Source of the DNA: Microbacterium thalassium
Lineage (GTDB): Bacteria > Actinomycetota > Actinomycetes > Actinomycetales > Microbacteriaceae
Reading direction: 5' to 3'
Assembly: GCF_014208045.1 (NCBI RefSeq)
Contig: NZ_JACHML010000001.1
Location: 2,480,001 to 2,544,000 of the forward strand
DNA: 64,000 nucleotides
Part shown: positions 48,319 through 57,866 of the stretch, one piece after another
Layout: each line of letters begins with the position of its first letter
How positions within the stretch are numbered: position 1 is the stretch's first letter
Notes under the pieces: model-generated
The model's input: only the letters and a program-made list of their open reading frames with translations
Told to the model about the DNA's origin: nothing
Database searches by the model: none
Made by a program: the position numbers and the translations under genes

Positions 48319-49536
48319 TCACTCCGTGAGCGTGCGCGCGATCACGTCCGCGAGCAGCCTGCCGCGCAGCGTCGGCACGATCCTCCCGCCCACCGCGGCC
48401 GCACCGTCGATCAGCCCGTCGGCGATGAGACCGGCGACGCCGCGGCGGGAGGCCTCGGGCAGGTCGTCGATCGCGAAGCCCTCGCGGATGCGCGTGCCCA
48501 GCAGGACCCGCTCGAGCAGGCGGGCGTCCGCGTCGGGACGCTCTCGGCCGGCCGCGGGCGACTGGCCGCTCGCGAGCCGCGCGGCGTACGCGGCGGGATG
48601 CTTGACGTTCCAGAACCGGACCCCGGCGACGTGGCTGTGGGCGCCCGGGCCGAAGCCCCACCAGTCCCCGCCCCGCCAGTACGCGAGGTTGTGGCGAGAG
48701 CGCGCCTGCGGGGTGCGAGCCCAGTTCGAGACCTCGTACCACCCGTAGCCGGCGTCGCCGAGCAGCGCATCGGCCAGTTCGTACATGTCGGCCTGCAGGT
48801 CGTCGTCGGGCGCCGTCACCTCTCCGCGCCGGATGCGCCGCGCCAGACTCGTGCCCTCCTCGATGATGAGCGCGTACGCGGAGACATGGTCGGGCGCGTG
48901 CTCCAGCGCACCCGCGAGAGAGCTCCGCCAGTCCTCCAGCGACTCCCCCGGCGCCCCGTAGATGAGGTCGAGGCTCACGGCCAGCCCGGCACGGCGCGCC
49001 GCGCCGACCGCGGTGCCGATGGACTCCGGGCGGTGGGTGCGATCGAGGGCCCGCAGCACGTGCGGCACGGCCGACTGCATGCCGATCGACATCCGCGTCA
49101 CGCCGGCGTCGGCGAGGATCCGGGCCACCTCGTCGGTCACCGTGTCGGGATTGGCCTCCACCGTGATCTCGGCATCCGGCTCGATCCCGAAGGCGTCCCG
49201 GACGCCGTCGAGCATGCGCGCCAGATCGCCGGGCGGGAGCAGGGTCGGCGTGCCTCCGCCGAAGAACACCGTCGCCGCCGGGCGGATCGGGCCCGCATCG
49301 CCGAGGACGGTGCGCGCCAGAGCGATCTCGCGCAGCACCTCGGAGGCGTAGTCCTCCTGCCGGGCGCCGCGCAGCTCGCTGGAGGTGTACGTGTTGAAAT
49401 CGCAGTAGCCGCACCGCACGCGGCAGAACGGGACGTGCAGGTACACGCCGAAGGACGCCGCCGGGTCGATGCGGGTCCCGGCGGGCAGCGAGCCGTCCGC
49501 GGGCGCCGGCTCGCCGAGCGGGAGTGCCGAGCCCAC
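48319..49536 (-). CDS. hemW: Radical SAM haem chaperone HemW
   Basis: A 405-residue radical SAM protein. The iron-sulfur motif CRVRCGYCDF appears at about residues 38-47, following FGVYLHVPF. HemW proteins bind haem and insert it into respiratory enzymes; older annotations call it coproporphyrinogen III oxidase-like. The cluster has the extra Cys and Phe typical of HemW/HemN rather than other families. It starts at a GTG three bases after the DUF1990 stop, so the two are cotranscribed. Confidence 0.9.
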   Translation of the reverse strand: MGSALPLGEPAPADGSLPAGTRIDPAASFGVYLHVPFCRVRCGYCDFNTYTSSELRGARQEDYASEVLREIALARTVLGDAGPIRPAATVFFGGGTPTLLPPGDLARMLDGVRDAFGIEPDAEITVEANPDTVTDEVARILADAGVTRMSIGMQSAVPHVLRALDRTHRPESIGTAVGAARRAGLAVSLDLIYGAPGESLEDWRSSLAGALEHAPDHVSAYALIIEEGTSLARRIRRGEVTAPDDDLQADMYELADALLGDAGYGWYEVSNWARTPQARSRHNLAYWRGGDWWGFGPGAHSHVAGVRFWNVKHPAAYAARLASGQSPAAGRERPDADARLLERVLLGTRIREGFAIDDLPEASRRGVAGLIADGLIDGAAAVGGRIVPTLRGRLLADVIARTLTE

Positions 49537-49539
49537 GGA

Positions 49540-50190
49540 TCAGGAGGGGGTCGCGTACAGCGGCGAGATCGCCCGGAGGTATCCGGTGAACAGCTCGCGA
49601 CGGCGGCGGCGGACCAGGCCCGGCAGCAGCCGGTAGAACAGCCCCGTCGGCGCGTCGAAGGCCCGCACCGTGAACCAAACCTCGTCGTTGTCGTACCACT
49701 CGAGCATGAAGGACTCCTCGCCGCTGACGACCGAGCCCGAGACGGTGCCGAGGGCGAACCCGACGCGGCGGGGCTCCTCGATCGCGAAGATCACCCGGAG
49801 GTCGGCATCCGCCCGATGACCGCGCACGCGCCCCTCGAGCGAGACCGTGGCGCCCGCGCCGACGTAAGGCGTACCGTTCTCGTCGTAGCGCAGGTCGGCA
49901 TCGCTGCGGCTGGGCGCGATGGGCGTGCCGTCCGCGTCGAAGCTCACGCCCGAGTACATCGGGCCGGAGGCCGGGCGCACGTCCCGGATCGTCAGGCCCG
50001 CGCCGCGCTGGGCGCCCCACGACAGCAGCGATTCGGAGGCGGTGTGGAAGCGGGCCTCGCCGCTTCCGATGCGCCAGGACTCCTGCGCGGGGATGCTGCG
50101 CTCGGGGGGATACTGCATCAGGTCGGGCGCCTGGGTCGCCCCGACGGCGGCGTAGTCGACCGTCTCGTCCTTGAAGGTCCCGCGACGCAT
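49540..50190 (-). CDS. DUF1990 family protein
   Basis: A 216-residue protein of an uncharacterised actinobacterial family. Visible segments are YPPERSIPAQESWRIGSGEARF and a C-terminal LFYRLLPGLVRRRRRELF. It has no signal peptide. ATG 50190 is chosen because a TAGGGT -10 element ends seven bases upstream, as in other leaderless genes here; an in-frame GTG nine bases earlier overlaps that element. It may have a lipid-binding fold but no function is known. Confidence 0.82.
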   Translation of the reverse strand: MRRGTFKDETVDYAAVGATQAPDLMQYPPERSIPAQESWRIGSGEARFHTASESLLSWGAQRGAGLTIRDVRPASGPMYSGVSFDADGTPIAPSRSDADLRYDENGTPYVGAGATVSLEGRVRGHRADADLRVIFAIEEPRRVGFALGTVSGSVVSGEESFMLEWYDNDEVWFTVRAFDAPTGLFYRLLPGLVRRRRRELFTGYLRAISPLYATPS

Positions 50191-50197
50191 GATCTCC

Positions 50198-50203
50198 ACC
50201 CTA
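50198..50203 (-). promoter_or_regulatory. -10 element for the leaderless DUF1990-hemW unit
   Basis: TAGGGT on the reverse strand, seven bases (GGAGATC) from the ATG at 50190. Confidence 0.55.
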
Positions 50204-50251
50204 TCGGCGGCCCCTGCACGCCCGGTGTGAGCGCGTGGTGCCGCTGTGGTC

Positions 50252-52102
<1,851 letters not shown>

Positions 52103-52111
52103 GTCCGCAGA

Positions 52112-52117
52112 AGTCTA
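52112..52117 (-). promoter_or_regulatory. -10 element of lepA overlapping the upstream stop codon
   Basis: TAGACT on the reverse strand; its first three bases are the stop codon of the GT2 gene at 52115. It ends nine bases before the lepA ATG. Confidence 0.5.
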
Positions 52118-52996
52118 CCGGTGCCGGCTGAGCAGCCCCCTCCAGTGCCGGAGGCGCGACCCCGCATCGCGGCCGTCCAGCGACCTCACCCAGACACGCG
52201 GGTCGCGCAGCCGGCGCCGGATGGCGGACACGGTGCCCGCCTGCAGCCGCGCCATCCGCTCGTGATCCCGCACGGTGTTGCCCGCATGCCAGCGGTAGGC
52301 GAACAGCACGTCGTCGACGTAGACCATGCGGTGCCGGAGCGCGAGCCGGAAGTTCAGGTCCCAGTCCTCGAGCGTGCCCGGCGTCCACCCGCCCGCGGCC
52401 AGGACCGCGTCGCGGCGCATCAGCTTGCCGTTCGGGATGTAGTTGACGCGGTGCAGCGTGCCCGCACGGCCGAACAGGCGCGGCTCGAACACCCCCGGCC
52501 GATGCATGGCGCGCAGGTGCTCCACCCAGGTCAGGTACAGGGCCGCGTCGGGATCGTCCACCGTCGCGCGTCCCGCCGCCCAGTACACGCGCCGGCCGGC
52601 CTCGTCGATGAGGATGCTGTCGCCCACCGCGAGCGCTGCGCGCGGGTTCTGCTCCAGCACGGACACGAGCCGGGAGATCGCGTGTGGCGCTGCGCGGTCG
52701 TCGGAGGCGTTGAGGAACAGGTATCGCCCGGTCGCGTGCCCGAGCAGGCCGTTCAGCGTGGCGGCGGTGCCGCGATTGGTCTCGTGGCGCTCGAACCGCA
52801 CGCGCTCGAAGCGGCCGGCGTGCACGGCGATCGCCTCCTCGACGCGCTGGACGGTGTCGTCCGTGGAGGCGTCGTCGGCGATCAGCAGCTCGAGGCGCTC
52901 GTGCGTCTGCGCCGCCAGCGCCGCGATGCACTCCCCCACGTACGCGCCGTGGTCGTACGCCGGCACGAGCACGGAGACGAGTTCACGCGACGGCAC
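52115..52996 (-). CDS. GT2 family glycosyltransferase of the sugar cassette
   Basis: A 293-residue GT-A enzyme from the GTG at 52996 (VPSRELVSVLVPAYDHGAYV), which overlaps the aminotransferase end by 14 bases. ADDASTDDTV and FLNASDD carry the nucleotide-sugar acidic residues, GGWTPGTLEDWDLNFRL is the acceptor-side ED motif, and the C-terminal portion is helical and basic. It probably attaches the sugar made by the upstream enzymes to a lipid, polymer or protein. The 33-residue-longer frame to 53029 overlaps the aminotransferase more deeply. Confidence 0.82.
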   Translation of the reverse strand: MPSRELVSVLVPAYDHGAYVGECIAALAAQTHERLELLIADDASTDDTVQRVEEAIAVHAGRFERVRFERHETNRGTAATLNGLLGHATGRYLFLNASDDRAAPHAISRLVSVLEQNPRAALAVGDSILIDEAGRRVYWAAGRATVDDPDAALYLTWVEHLRAMHRPGVFEPRLFGRAGTLHRVNYIPNGKLMRRDAVLAAGGWTPGTLEDWDLNFRLALRHRMVYVDDVLFAYRWHAGNTVRDHERMARLQAGTVSAIRRRLRDPRVWVRSLDGRDAGSRLRHWRGLLSRHR

Positions 52997-54068
52997 GCAC
53001 GGCCTCCGCGACGTGCTCCACCTCGGCATCGCTCAGCGCGGGATGCATCGGGATGCTCAGGATCTCGTCCGCCAGCGTCTCGGCCACCGGCAGGGCGGGC
53101 GCGCCGGAGTCGGCGTACGCGGGATGGCGATGCACCGGCGTCGGGTAGTGGACGGCGGTGCCGACCCCGCGCTCCGCCAGCGCCGCGACCACCGACGGCC
53201 GGTCCGCGACGCGGATCACGAACAGGTGGTGCACGTGGTCGTCGCCGGCCGGCGCCGGAAGGAGCACGCGCGACTGCGCGAGCTCCCGACGGTAGTGGTC
53301 TGCGATCGCCCGGCGACGCCGGTTCTCACCCTCCAGGGCCGGCAGCTTCTCACGCAGCACCGCGGCCTGGAGCTCGTCGAGTCGCGAATTGACGCCGGCC
53401 ACCTCGTGCACGCTCTTGCGCCTCGAACCGTAGTTGCGCAGCATCCGGACCCGGTCGGCGAGTTCGTCGTCGTCCGTCGTCACGGCGCCGGCATCGCCGA
53501 TCGCACCGAGGTTCTTGGTGGGATAGAACGAGAAGCCCGCGGCGTGGCCGAACGCGCCTGCCGCGCGTGCATCGCGGCGTGCGCCGTGCGCCTGCGCCGC
53601 ATCCTCGACGAGGATCAGCCCGTGCCGATCCGCCAGCTCCTGCAGGGCATCCATGTCGCACAGCAGCCCGAACAGGTGGACCGCGATGATGGCGCGCGTC
53701 CGCGGACCGATGCTCCGCTGCGCCGCGGCGACGTCGATCGTGTACGTCACCGGATCGGGCTCGACCCATACGGGCGTCGCTCCGGTGGCGGTGACGGCCA
53801 GCGCCGTCGCGATGAACGTGTTGGCCGGCACCAGCACCTCGTCCCCGGGCCCGATCCCCGACGCCTTCAGGATCAGCGTGAGCGCATCCAGCCCGTTGCC
53901 CACGCCGATCGCGTGCCGCACGCCGCAGGCGGCCGCGAACTCGCGCTCGAACGCCTCGGACTCCGGCCCGAGGATCAGCCGCCCGGAATCCAGCACGCGC
54001 GCGATCGCGCGGTCCGTCGCGGAGCGATGCCGCTCGCCCACCGCGCACATGTCCATGAACGGGATCAC
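52983..54068 (-). CDS. DegT/DnrJ/EryC1/StrS-type sugar aminotransferase (FdtB/QdtB-like)
   Basis: A 361-residue PLP enzyme. The cofactor Lys is Lys185 in FYPTKNLGAIGDAG, with LVEDAAQAHGA supplying the ring-binding Asp and LRNYGSRRKS the phosphate-side region. Together with the ketoisomerase gene before it, the best reading is 3-transamination of a dTDP-3-keto-6-deoxyhexose. It starts at a GTG overlapping the ketoisomerase stop by four bases (GTGA). The substrate stereochemistry is not readable. Confidence 0.88.
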   Translation of the reverse strand: MIPFMDMCAVGERHRSATDRAIARVLDSGRLILGPESEAFEREFAAACGVRHAIGVGNGLDALTLILKASGIGPGDEVLVPANTFIATALAVTATGATPVWVEPDPVTYTIDVAAAQRSIGPRTRAIIAVHLFGLLCDMDALQELADRHGLILVEDAAQAHGARRDARAAGAFGHAAGFSFYPTKNLGAIGDAGAVTTDDDELADRVRMLRNYGSRRKSVHEVAGVNSRLDELQAAVLREKLPALEGENRRRRAIADHYRRELAQSRVLLPAPAGDDHVHHLFVIRVADRPSVVAALAERGVGTAVHYPTPVHRHPAYADSGAPALPVAETLADEILSIPMHPALSDAEVEHVAEAVRAVA

Positions 54069-54475
54069 GGCCGCGCTCCCAGACCCACGACGGCCGAGCG
54101 GTCGGTGATGACCGCGCCCGGATCGTAGGGGGTGTCGGCGAGCACGAGCAGGACGCAGTCGGCGGTGAAGTCCGACAGGTCGACCCACGTCATCGGCGGC
54201 ACCACGAGCGACGCATCCGGCCGGTCGAGGACGGCGTCCAGACGCCCCCCGTCCCACTCCAGGCCGACGCGGCACGAGCCTGCGACGCACACCAGCAGCT
54301 CGGTGGTCTCGGGATGCGCGTGCGCGGCGCGCGGCAGCCCGCGGTCGTTTCCGAAGATCCAGAACACCCGGCGCACCTCGAAGGGCACGTCCAGTCCGCC
54401 GGTCACCGCGACGAGGTGACCGCGGTCGTCGCTGTGGCGGGTCAGCTCGAGAGGGCCGGGTCGCGAGTGCGTCAC
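54065..54475 (-). CDS. FdtA/QdtA-type dTDP-hexose 3,4-ketoisomerase (cupin)
   Basis: A 136-residue cupin of the WxcM/FdtA family. His52 and His54 (PRAAHAHPETTELL) match the active-site pair of FdtA, with VCVAGSCRVGLEW completing the barrel and a C-terminal DPMTWVDLSDF-like region (PPMTWVDLSDFT). FdtA converts dTDP-4-keto-6-deoxyglucose to the 3-keto sugar before transamination. The start GTG overlaps the acetyltransferase stop by four bases. No rmlA or rmlB gene is in the window, so the precursor must come from elsewhere. Confidence 0.82.
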   Translation of the reverse strand: MTHSRPGPLELTRHSDDRGHLVAVTGGLDVPFEVRRVFWIFGNDRGLPRAAHAHPETTELLVCVAGSCRVGLEWDGGRLDAVLDRPDASLVVPPMTWVDLSDFTADCVLLVLADTPYDPGAVITDRSAVVGLGARP

Positions 54476-55143
54476 GACGCCCCCGCTCCGACGCCGACGC
54501 CCGGCGCGGCGCCGCGGTGCACGGCGGGGCGGCCGAAGTACCGGCCGTCCGGTTCGAGGTCGGCCAGCACGAGCGATCCGATGCCGACGAACGCGCCCTC
54601 TCCGATCGCGATGTCGTTCGTCACGGTCGTGGACATGGCCAGATACGCCCCGGTGCCGAGGGACAGCCCGCCGCCCACGGTGCAGTCCACCCCGAAGAAC
54701 GCGTGGTCGCCGACGCGGTGATCGTGACCGAGGTAGACCTTCTCGCGGAGGATGTTGTCGTCGCCCATCCGTCCGCCGAAGCCGACCGTGCAGAACGGGA
54801 AGACGATGTTGTTCGCACCCCACTCCTGCCGGCCCTGGACCACCGCCGACGGATGGACGTAGTTGGCGTGACGATAGCCGCGCTCGCGCATGACCTCCAG
54901 GTGGTCGCGCCGCGCGGTCCACCCTCCGAGACCGCCGAGGACCGACAGGCACACGACGTCGTCGGGCGGATACCGGCCGACGACGTCGTCGTGCGCGACC
55001 ACCGGGACGCCGAGGAGCGATTCCGCCTCGCACCACCGCGGGGCGGCCGTGAACGCGCGCACGCGGTACCGCTCGTCGCCGTCGAGCAGATGGAACACCA
55101 TCCGCCCCAGCGACCCGGTTCCGTTGATGACGACATCGATCAT
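54472..55143 (-). CDS. Sugar N/O-acetyltransferase with left-handed beta-helix
   Basis: A 223-residue protein from ATG 55143 with an N-terminal Rossmann-like part (MIDVVINGTGSLGRMVFHLL), as in NeuD/PglD. A hexapeptide-repeat beta-helix follows, with many [VI]G and D-turns such as FGGRMGDDNILREKVYLGHDHRVGD and IAIGEGAFVGIGSLV. The likely job is acetylation of the aminosugar. AGAGGGA precedes the ATG. First gene of the cassette, with a TATGGT-like -10 element about 45 bases upstream and diverging from the hydrolase gene. Confidence 0.83.
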   Translation of the reverse strand: MIDVVINGTGSLGRMVFHLLDGDERYRVRAFTAAPRWCEAESLLGVPVVAHDDVVGRYPPDDVVCLSVLGGLGGWTARRDHLEVMRERGYRHANYVHPSAVVQGRQEWGANNIVFPFCTVGFGGRMGDDNILREKVYLGHDHRVGDHAFFGVDCTVGGGLSLGTGAYLAMSTTVTNDIAIGEGAFVGIGSLVLADLEPDGRYFGRPAVHRGAAPGVGVGAGAS

Positions 55144-55213
55144 GGGCGTTCCCTCTTCGGACGTCCGCGGGCTGTTCGCGCCCACCATATCGGCCCCGCC
55201 GGGTGCACCCGCC

Positions 55214-55219
55214 TACTGT
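55214..55219 (+). promoter_or_regulatory. -10 element for the leaderless hydrolase gene
   Basis: TACTGT ends six bases (GGAGGA) before the ATG at 55226. The spacer also has Shine-Dalgarno character but lies too close to the start to act normally. Confidence 0.5.
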
Positions 55220-55225
55220 GGAGGA

Positions 55226-55945
55226 ATGGCGGTGCAGGTCGTGTTCGTACACGGCATCCGCACGTCGGCGACGATGTGGCGGTCGCAGATCGAGCATGTC
55301 CGCGCGCGCGGGCACGCCGCGGTGGCCGTGGACCTGCCCGGCCACGGCGCCAGACGGAGCGAGTCATTCACGCTCGAGGGCGCGTTCGCGACGATCGACG
55401 ATGCGGTGCGCGAGGCGGCGCACCGCGGGCCGGTGCTGCTGGCGGGGCATTCGATGGGCGGACTGCTGTCGGTGGAATACGTGGGCTCCGAGGACCCGCC
55501 GCCGGTCGCCGGATTCATCGCCGCATCGTGCACCGCGATCCCGCGCGGCACCGGCCTCGCCGCCTATCGGCTGCTGGCACGCGGCTACGACGCGCTCCCC
55601 GGGCGCGGGCAGTGGATGACCGAGCGCGTCCTGGACCGCACCCTCCCGCCCGAGACCCGCGCCGACTTCGGCGCGGGAGGCTACGCGTACGACGCGCAGG
55701 ACGACGCCCTGCGGAGTCTGTCGGTCCTGGACCTGCTCGCGGCGCTGACCCGGATCGAGGTGCCGACGTGGTTCGTCAACGGGCAGTACGATCAGCTCCG
55801 CCTCAACGAGCGACTGTTCGCACGCGAGGTTCCGCACGCCGAACTCATCGTCGTCCCCCGCACGACGCACCTCGTCACCGCGATGCGCCCGCGGGTGTTC
55901 AACGCGCTCCTCGACCTCGCGATCGCGACCATCTCCGAGACCTGA
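55226..55945 (+). CDS. Alpha/beta-hydrolase
   Basis: A 239-residue hydrolase. The oxyanion region is FVHGIRTSATMW, the nucleophile is Ser76 in AGHSMGGLLS, and the acid and His are suggested by VNGQYDQLR and RTTHLVTAM. There is no signal peptide. The substrate is unknown. It stands alone between the sugar cassette and rpsT. The TGA stop is followed at once by TAGAAT, the likely -10 element of rpsT. Confidence 0.86.
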   Translation: MAVQVVFVHGIRTSATMWRSQIEHVRARGHAAVAVDLPGHGARRSESFTLEGAFATIDDAVREAAHRGPVLLAGHSMGGLLSVEYVGSEDPPPVAGFIAASCTAIPRGTGLAAYRLLARGYDALPGRGQWMTERVLDRTLPPETRADFGAGGYAYDAQDDALRSLSVLDLLAALTRIEVPTWFVNGQYDQLRLNERLFAREVPHAELIVVPRTTHLVTAMRPRVFNALLDLAIATISET

Positions 55946-55951
55946 TAGAAT
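55946..55951 (+). promoter_or_regulatory. -10 element of rpsT
   Basis: TAGAAT directly after the hydrolase stop codon. It predicts a leader of about 100 nt before rpsT. Such a long leader could host S20 autoregulation, but no specific structure was confirmed. Confidence 0.55.
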
Positions 55952-56059
55952 CCTTGTTTGGCTTGCGTGTGGGTTTTCCCTCACGACCGCCGTGCGGCAT
56001 CCCTCTCCTGCCACCCGGCACCTTCCATCGATCATCTCCGAACGAAAGAACGTCGACAC

Positions 56060-56320
56060 GTGGCGAACATCAAGTCGCAGATCAAGCGCATCAAGACCAA
56101 CGAGAAGGCGCACGAGCGCAACAAGGCCGTCAAGAGCGAGCTGAAGACCGCCGTGCGCCGCACGCGCGAGGCCGTCGCCAGCGGCGACAAGGCCGCCGCC
56201 GAGAAGGCTCTCACCTCGGCCACCAAGAAGCTCGACAAGGCCGTGAGCAAGGGCGTCATCCACAAGAACCAGGCAGCGAACCGCAAGTCGGCCATCGCCA
56301 AGCAGGTCTCCGCTCTCTGA
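56060..56320 (+). CDS. rpsT: 30S ribosomal protein S20
   Basis: An 86-residue basic, all-helical ribosomal protein starting [20 protein letters not shown] at a GTG. It binds 16S rRNA early in 30S assembly. The longer frame from 55958 is leader sequence. Its terminator is interrupted by an IS30-family element that starts 46 bases after the stop codon. Confidence 0.97.
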   Translation: MANIKSQIKRIKTNEKAHERNKAVKSELKTAVRRTREAVASGDKAAAEKALTSATKKLDKAVSKGVIHKNQAANRKSAIAKQVSAL

Positions 56321-56365
56321 GCCGCCGTCTTCTGCCGAAGGCCCGTCCCACTCGGCGGATTCTAG

Positions 56366-57813
56366 GAGTCCTCGCAACACCTGATGGCCTATGTGGTTGT
56401 CAGTAGATCACGCAGACGCTCGGCTGGGGTATCCCAGCCGAGCGTTTTGCGTGGCCGGCCGTTGAGTTCCTGGGCGACGTGTTCGAGGTCTTCGGGTCCG
56501 TAGACGGTCAGGTCGGTGCCCTTGGGGAAGTACTGCCGCAGCAGGCCGTTGGTGTTCTCGTTCGATCCGCGCTGCCAGGGCGAGTGCGGGTCGCAGAAGT
56601 AGACCGGGACATCGGTCGCGACGGTGAACTGCTTGTGCGCGGCCATCTCGCTGCCCTGATCCCAGGTCAGCGACCCCCGCAGATGAGGGGGCAGGGTGCC
56701 GATCAGCGGGACGAGCACGTCTCGGACTTGTTCGGCGGTGTGACCGGCGGGCAGGTGGCCGAGCAGGACGTATCTCGTGGTGCGTTCGACGAGGGTCACG
56801 ATCGCGGATTGCGATCCGGTGCCGACGATCAGGTCTCCTTCCCAGTGTCCGGGAACGGCGCGGTCTTCGACCTCGGCGGGACGGTCGGAGATCATCACCA
56901 TCGGGTCCGTGAACCGCGGCGTGCGCTGCTCCGGGTGACGGTGTGGTTTGCGGCGGGTGCGGCCGGTGCGCAGCGCGTCGGCGATCTCGCGGCGCAGACC
57001 GCCTCGGGCTTGGACGTAGATCGCCTGGTAGATCGTCTCGGTGCTCACGCGCATGCTCTCGTCGTCGGGGAACTCCTTGACCAGAGCGTGGCAGATTTGC
57101 TCCGGCGACCAGTGCACTCCGAGCTTGCCGGAGACGTACTCGCGCAGCGGACCGGGTGCGGCGAGCTTGGAGCGCTTGGGGCGACCGCGACGCTTGACCC
57201 AGGTCCGGTGCGCGGCGTGCGGTCGGTAGACGCCGCCCACCGAGTAGGCGTCGAGCTCCCGTTTGATCGTCGACGCCGGCCGGCCCAGCTGCCTGCCGAT
57301 CGCTCGCAACGACAGGTGCTGCCGGTGTAGATCCGCGATCGTCTCCCGCTCCACGATCGTCAGGAACCGCGGGTGCAACTCCGCCTCCACCGCAGCCAGC
57401 GAGGGCATCGAACCGGATGTGTTGAAACTGGTCACACCCGTCTTGTAGTCGATGCGCCGCCCATCAGGGTAGAGGCGCGTGTGGTTGATGCTCCGGATCC
57501 CTTTGTCCCAGTCCTCCGCGGTCCGCTCATGCACCCCGACCCGGGCGGCGGCATCGCGCCGTCGCACCCCGTTGGCGCGGAGCTGCTCGTACACCGCCCG
57601 CCCTGGATGCCCCAACCTGCCGGGCTTGCCACGCCCGCGAATCCCCGCCGTCCGCGCCCAGCCATACGCGGTGTTCCGGTTCACCCCGACCGCTCGCGCG
57701 GCCTCCGTGATATTGCCCAGCTCACGATCCAACGCCTCGAAGAAGCGCTCCTTCAACTCCCCGAAATCCACGATCCCCGCAACTCCCTGAAATCCAGGGT
57801 GTTGCGGGGATCG
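56366..57813. mobile_element. IS30-family insertion sequence
   Basis: A 1,448-bp element carrying one transposase gene on the reverse strand. Imperfect 16-bp terminal repeats (56366-56381 and 57798-57813) match at 12 of 16 positions, with CGCAACACC fully shared. CTAG flanks both ends (56362-56365 and 57814-57817), a possible 4-bp target duplication; because CTAG is palindromic, the ends could instead be placed a few bases differently. The element sits between two halves of an inverted repeat (56336-56349 and 57830-57843, 13 of 14 paired) that look like the rpsT terminator. Confidence 0.87.
56389..57771 (-). CDS. IS30-family transposase
   Basis: A 460-residue intact transposase with two N-terminal helix-turn-helix regions (residues about 20-45 and 145-175, IADLHRQHLSLRAIGRQLGR). 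The DDE catalytic set is clear: Asp313 (GHWEGDLIVG), Asp371 (LTWDQGSEMA) and Glu405 (RGSNENTNGLLRQYFPKG), which is the IS30-family signature. There is no frameshift or stop, so it may be active. IS30 elements prefer palindromic targets, which fits insertion into a terminator repeat. Confidence 0.95.
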   Translation of the reverse strand: MDFGELKERFFEALDRELGNITEAARAVGVNRNTAYGWARTAGIRGRGKPGRLGHPGRAVYEQLRANGVRRRDAAARVGVHERTAEDWDKGIRSINHTRLYPDGRRIDYKTGVTSFNTSGSMPSLAAVEAELHPRFLTIVERETIADLHRQHLSLRAIGRQLGRPASTIKRELDAYSVGGVYRPHAAHRTWVKRRGRPKRSKLAAPGPLREYVSGKLGVHWSPEQICHALVKEFPDDESMRVSTETIYQAIYVQARGGLRREIADALRTGRTRRKPHRHPEQRTPRFTDPMVMISDRPAEVEDRAVPGHWEGDLIVGTGSQSAIVTLVERTTRYVLLGHLPAGHTAEQVRDVLVPLIGTLPPHLRGSLTWDQGSEMAAHKQFTVATDVPVYFCDPHSPWQRGSNENTNGLLRQYFPKGTDLTVYGPEDLEHVAQELNGRPRKTLGWDTPAERLRDLLTTT

Positions 57814-57866
57814 CTAGAACTCGCCCTCCGGGGCGGGCCTTCGTCGTTCCCGGGCGCTGCCGCGCG

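Noticed and set aside
55946..56059. Known riboswitch in the rpsT leader
   Set aside because: The leader is long but matches no riboswitch core that I can recognise.
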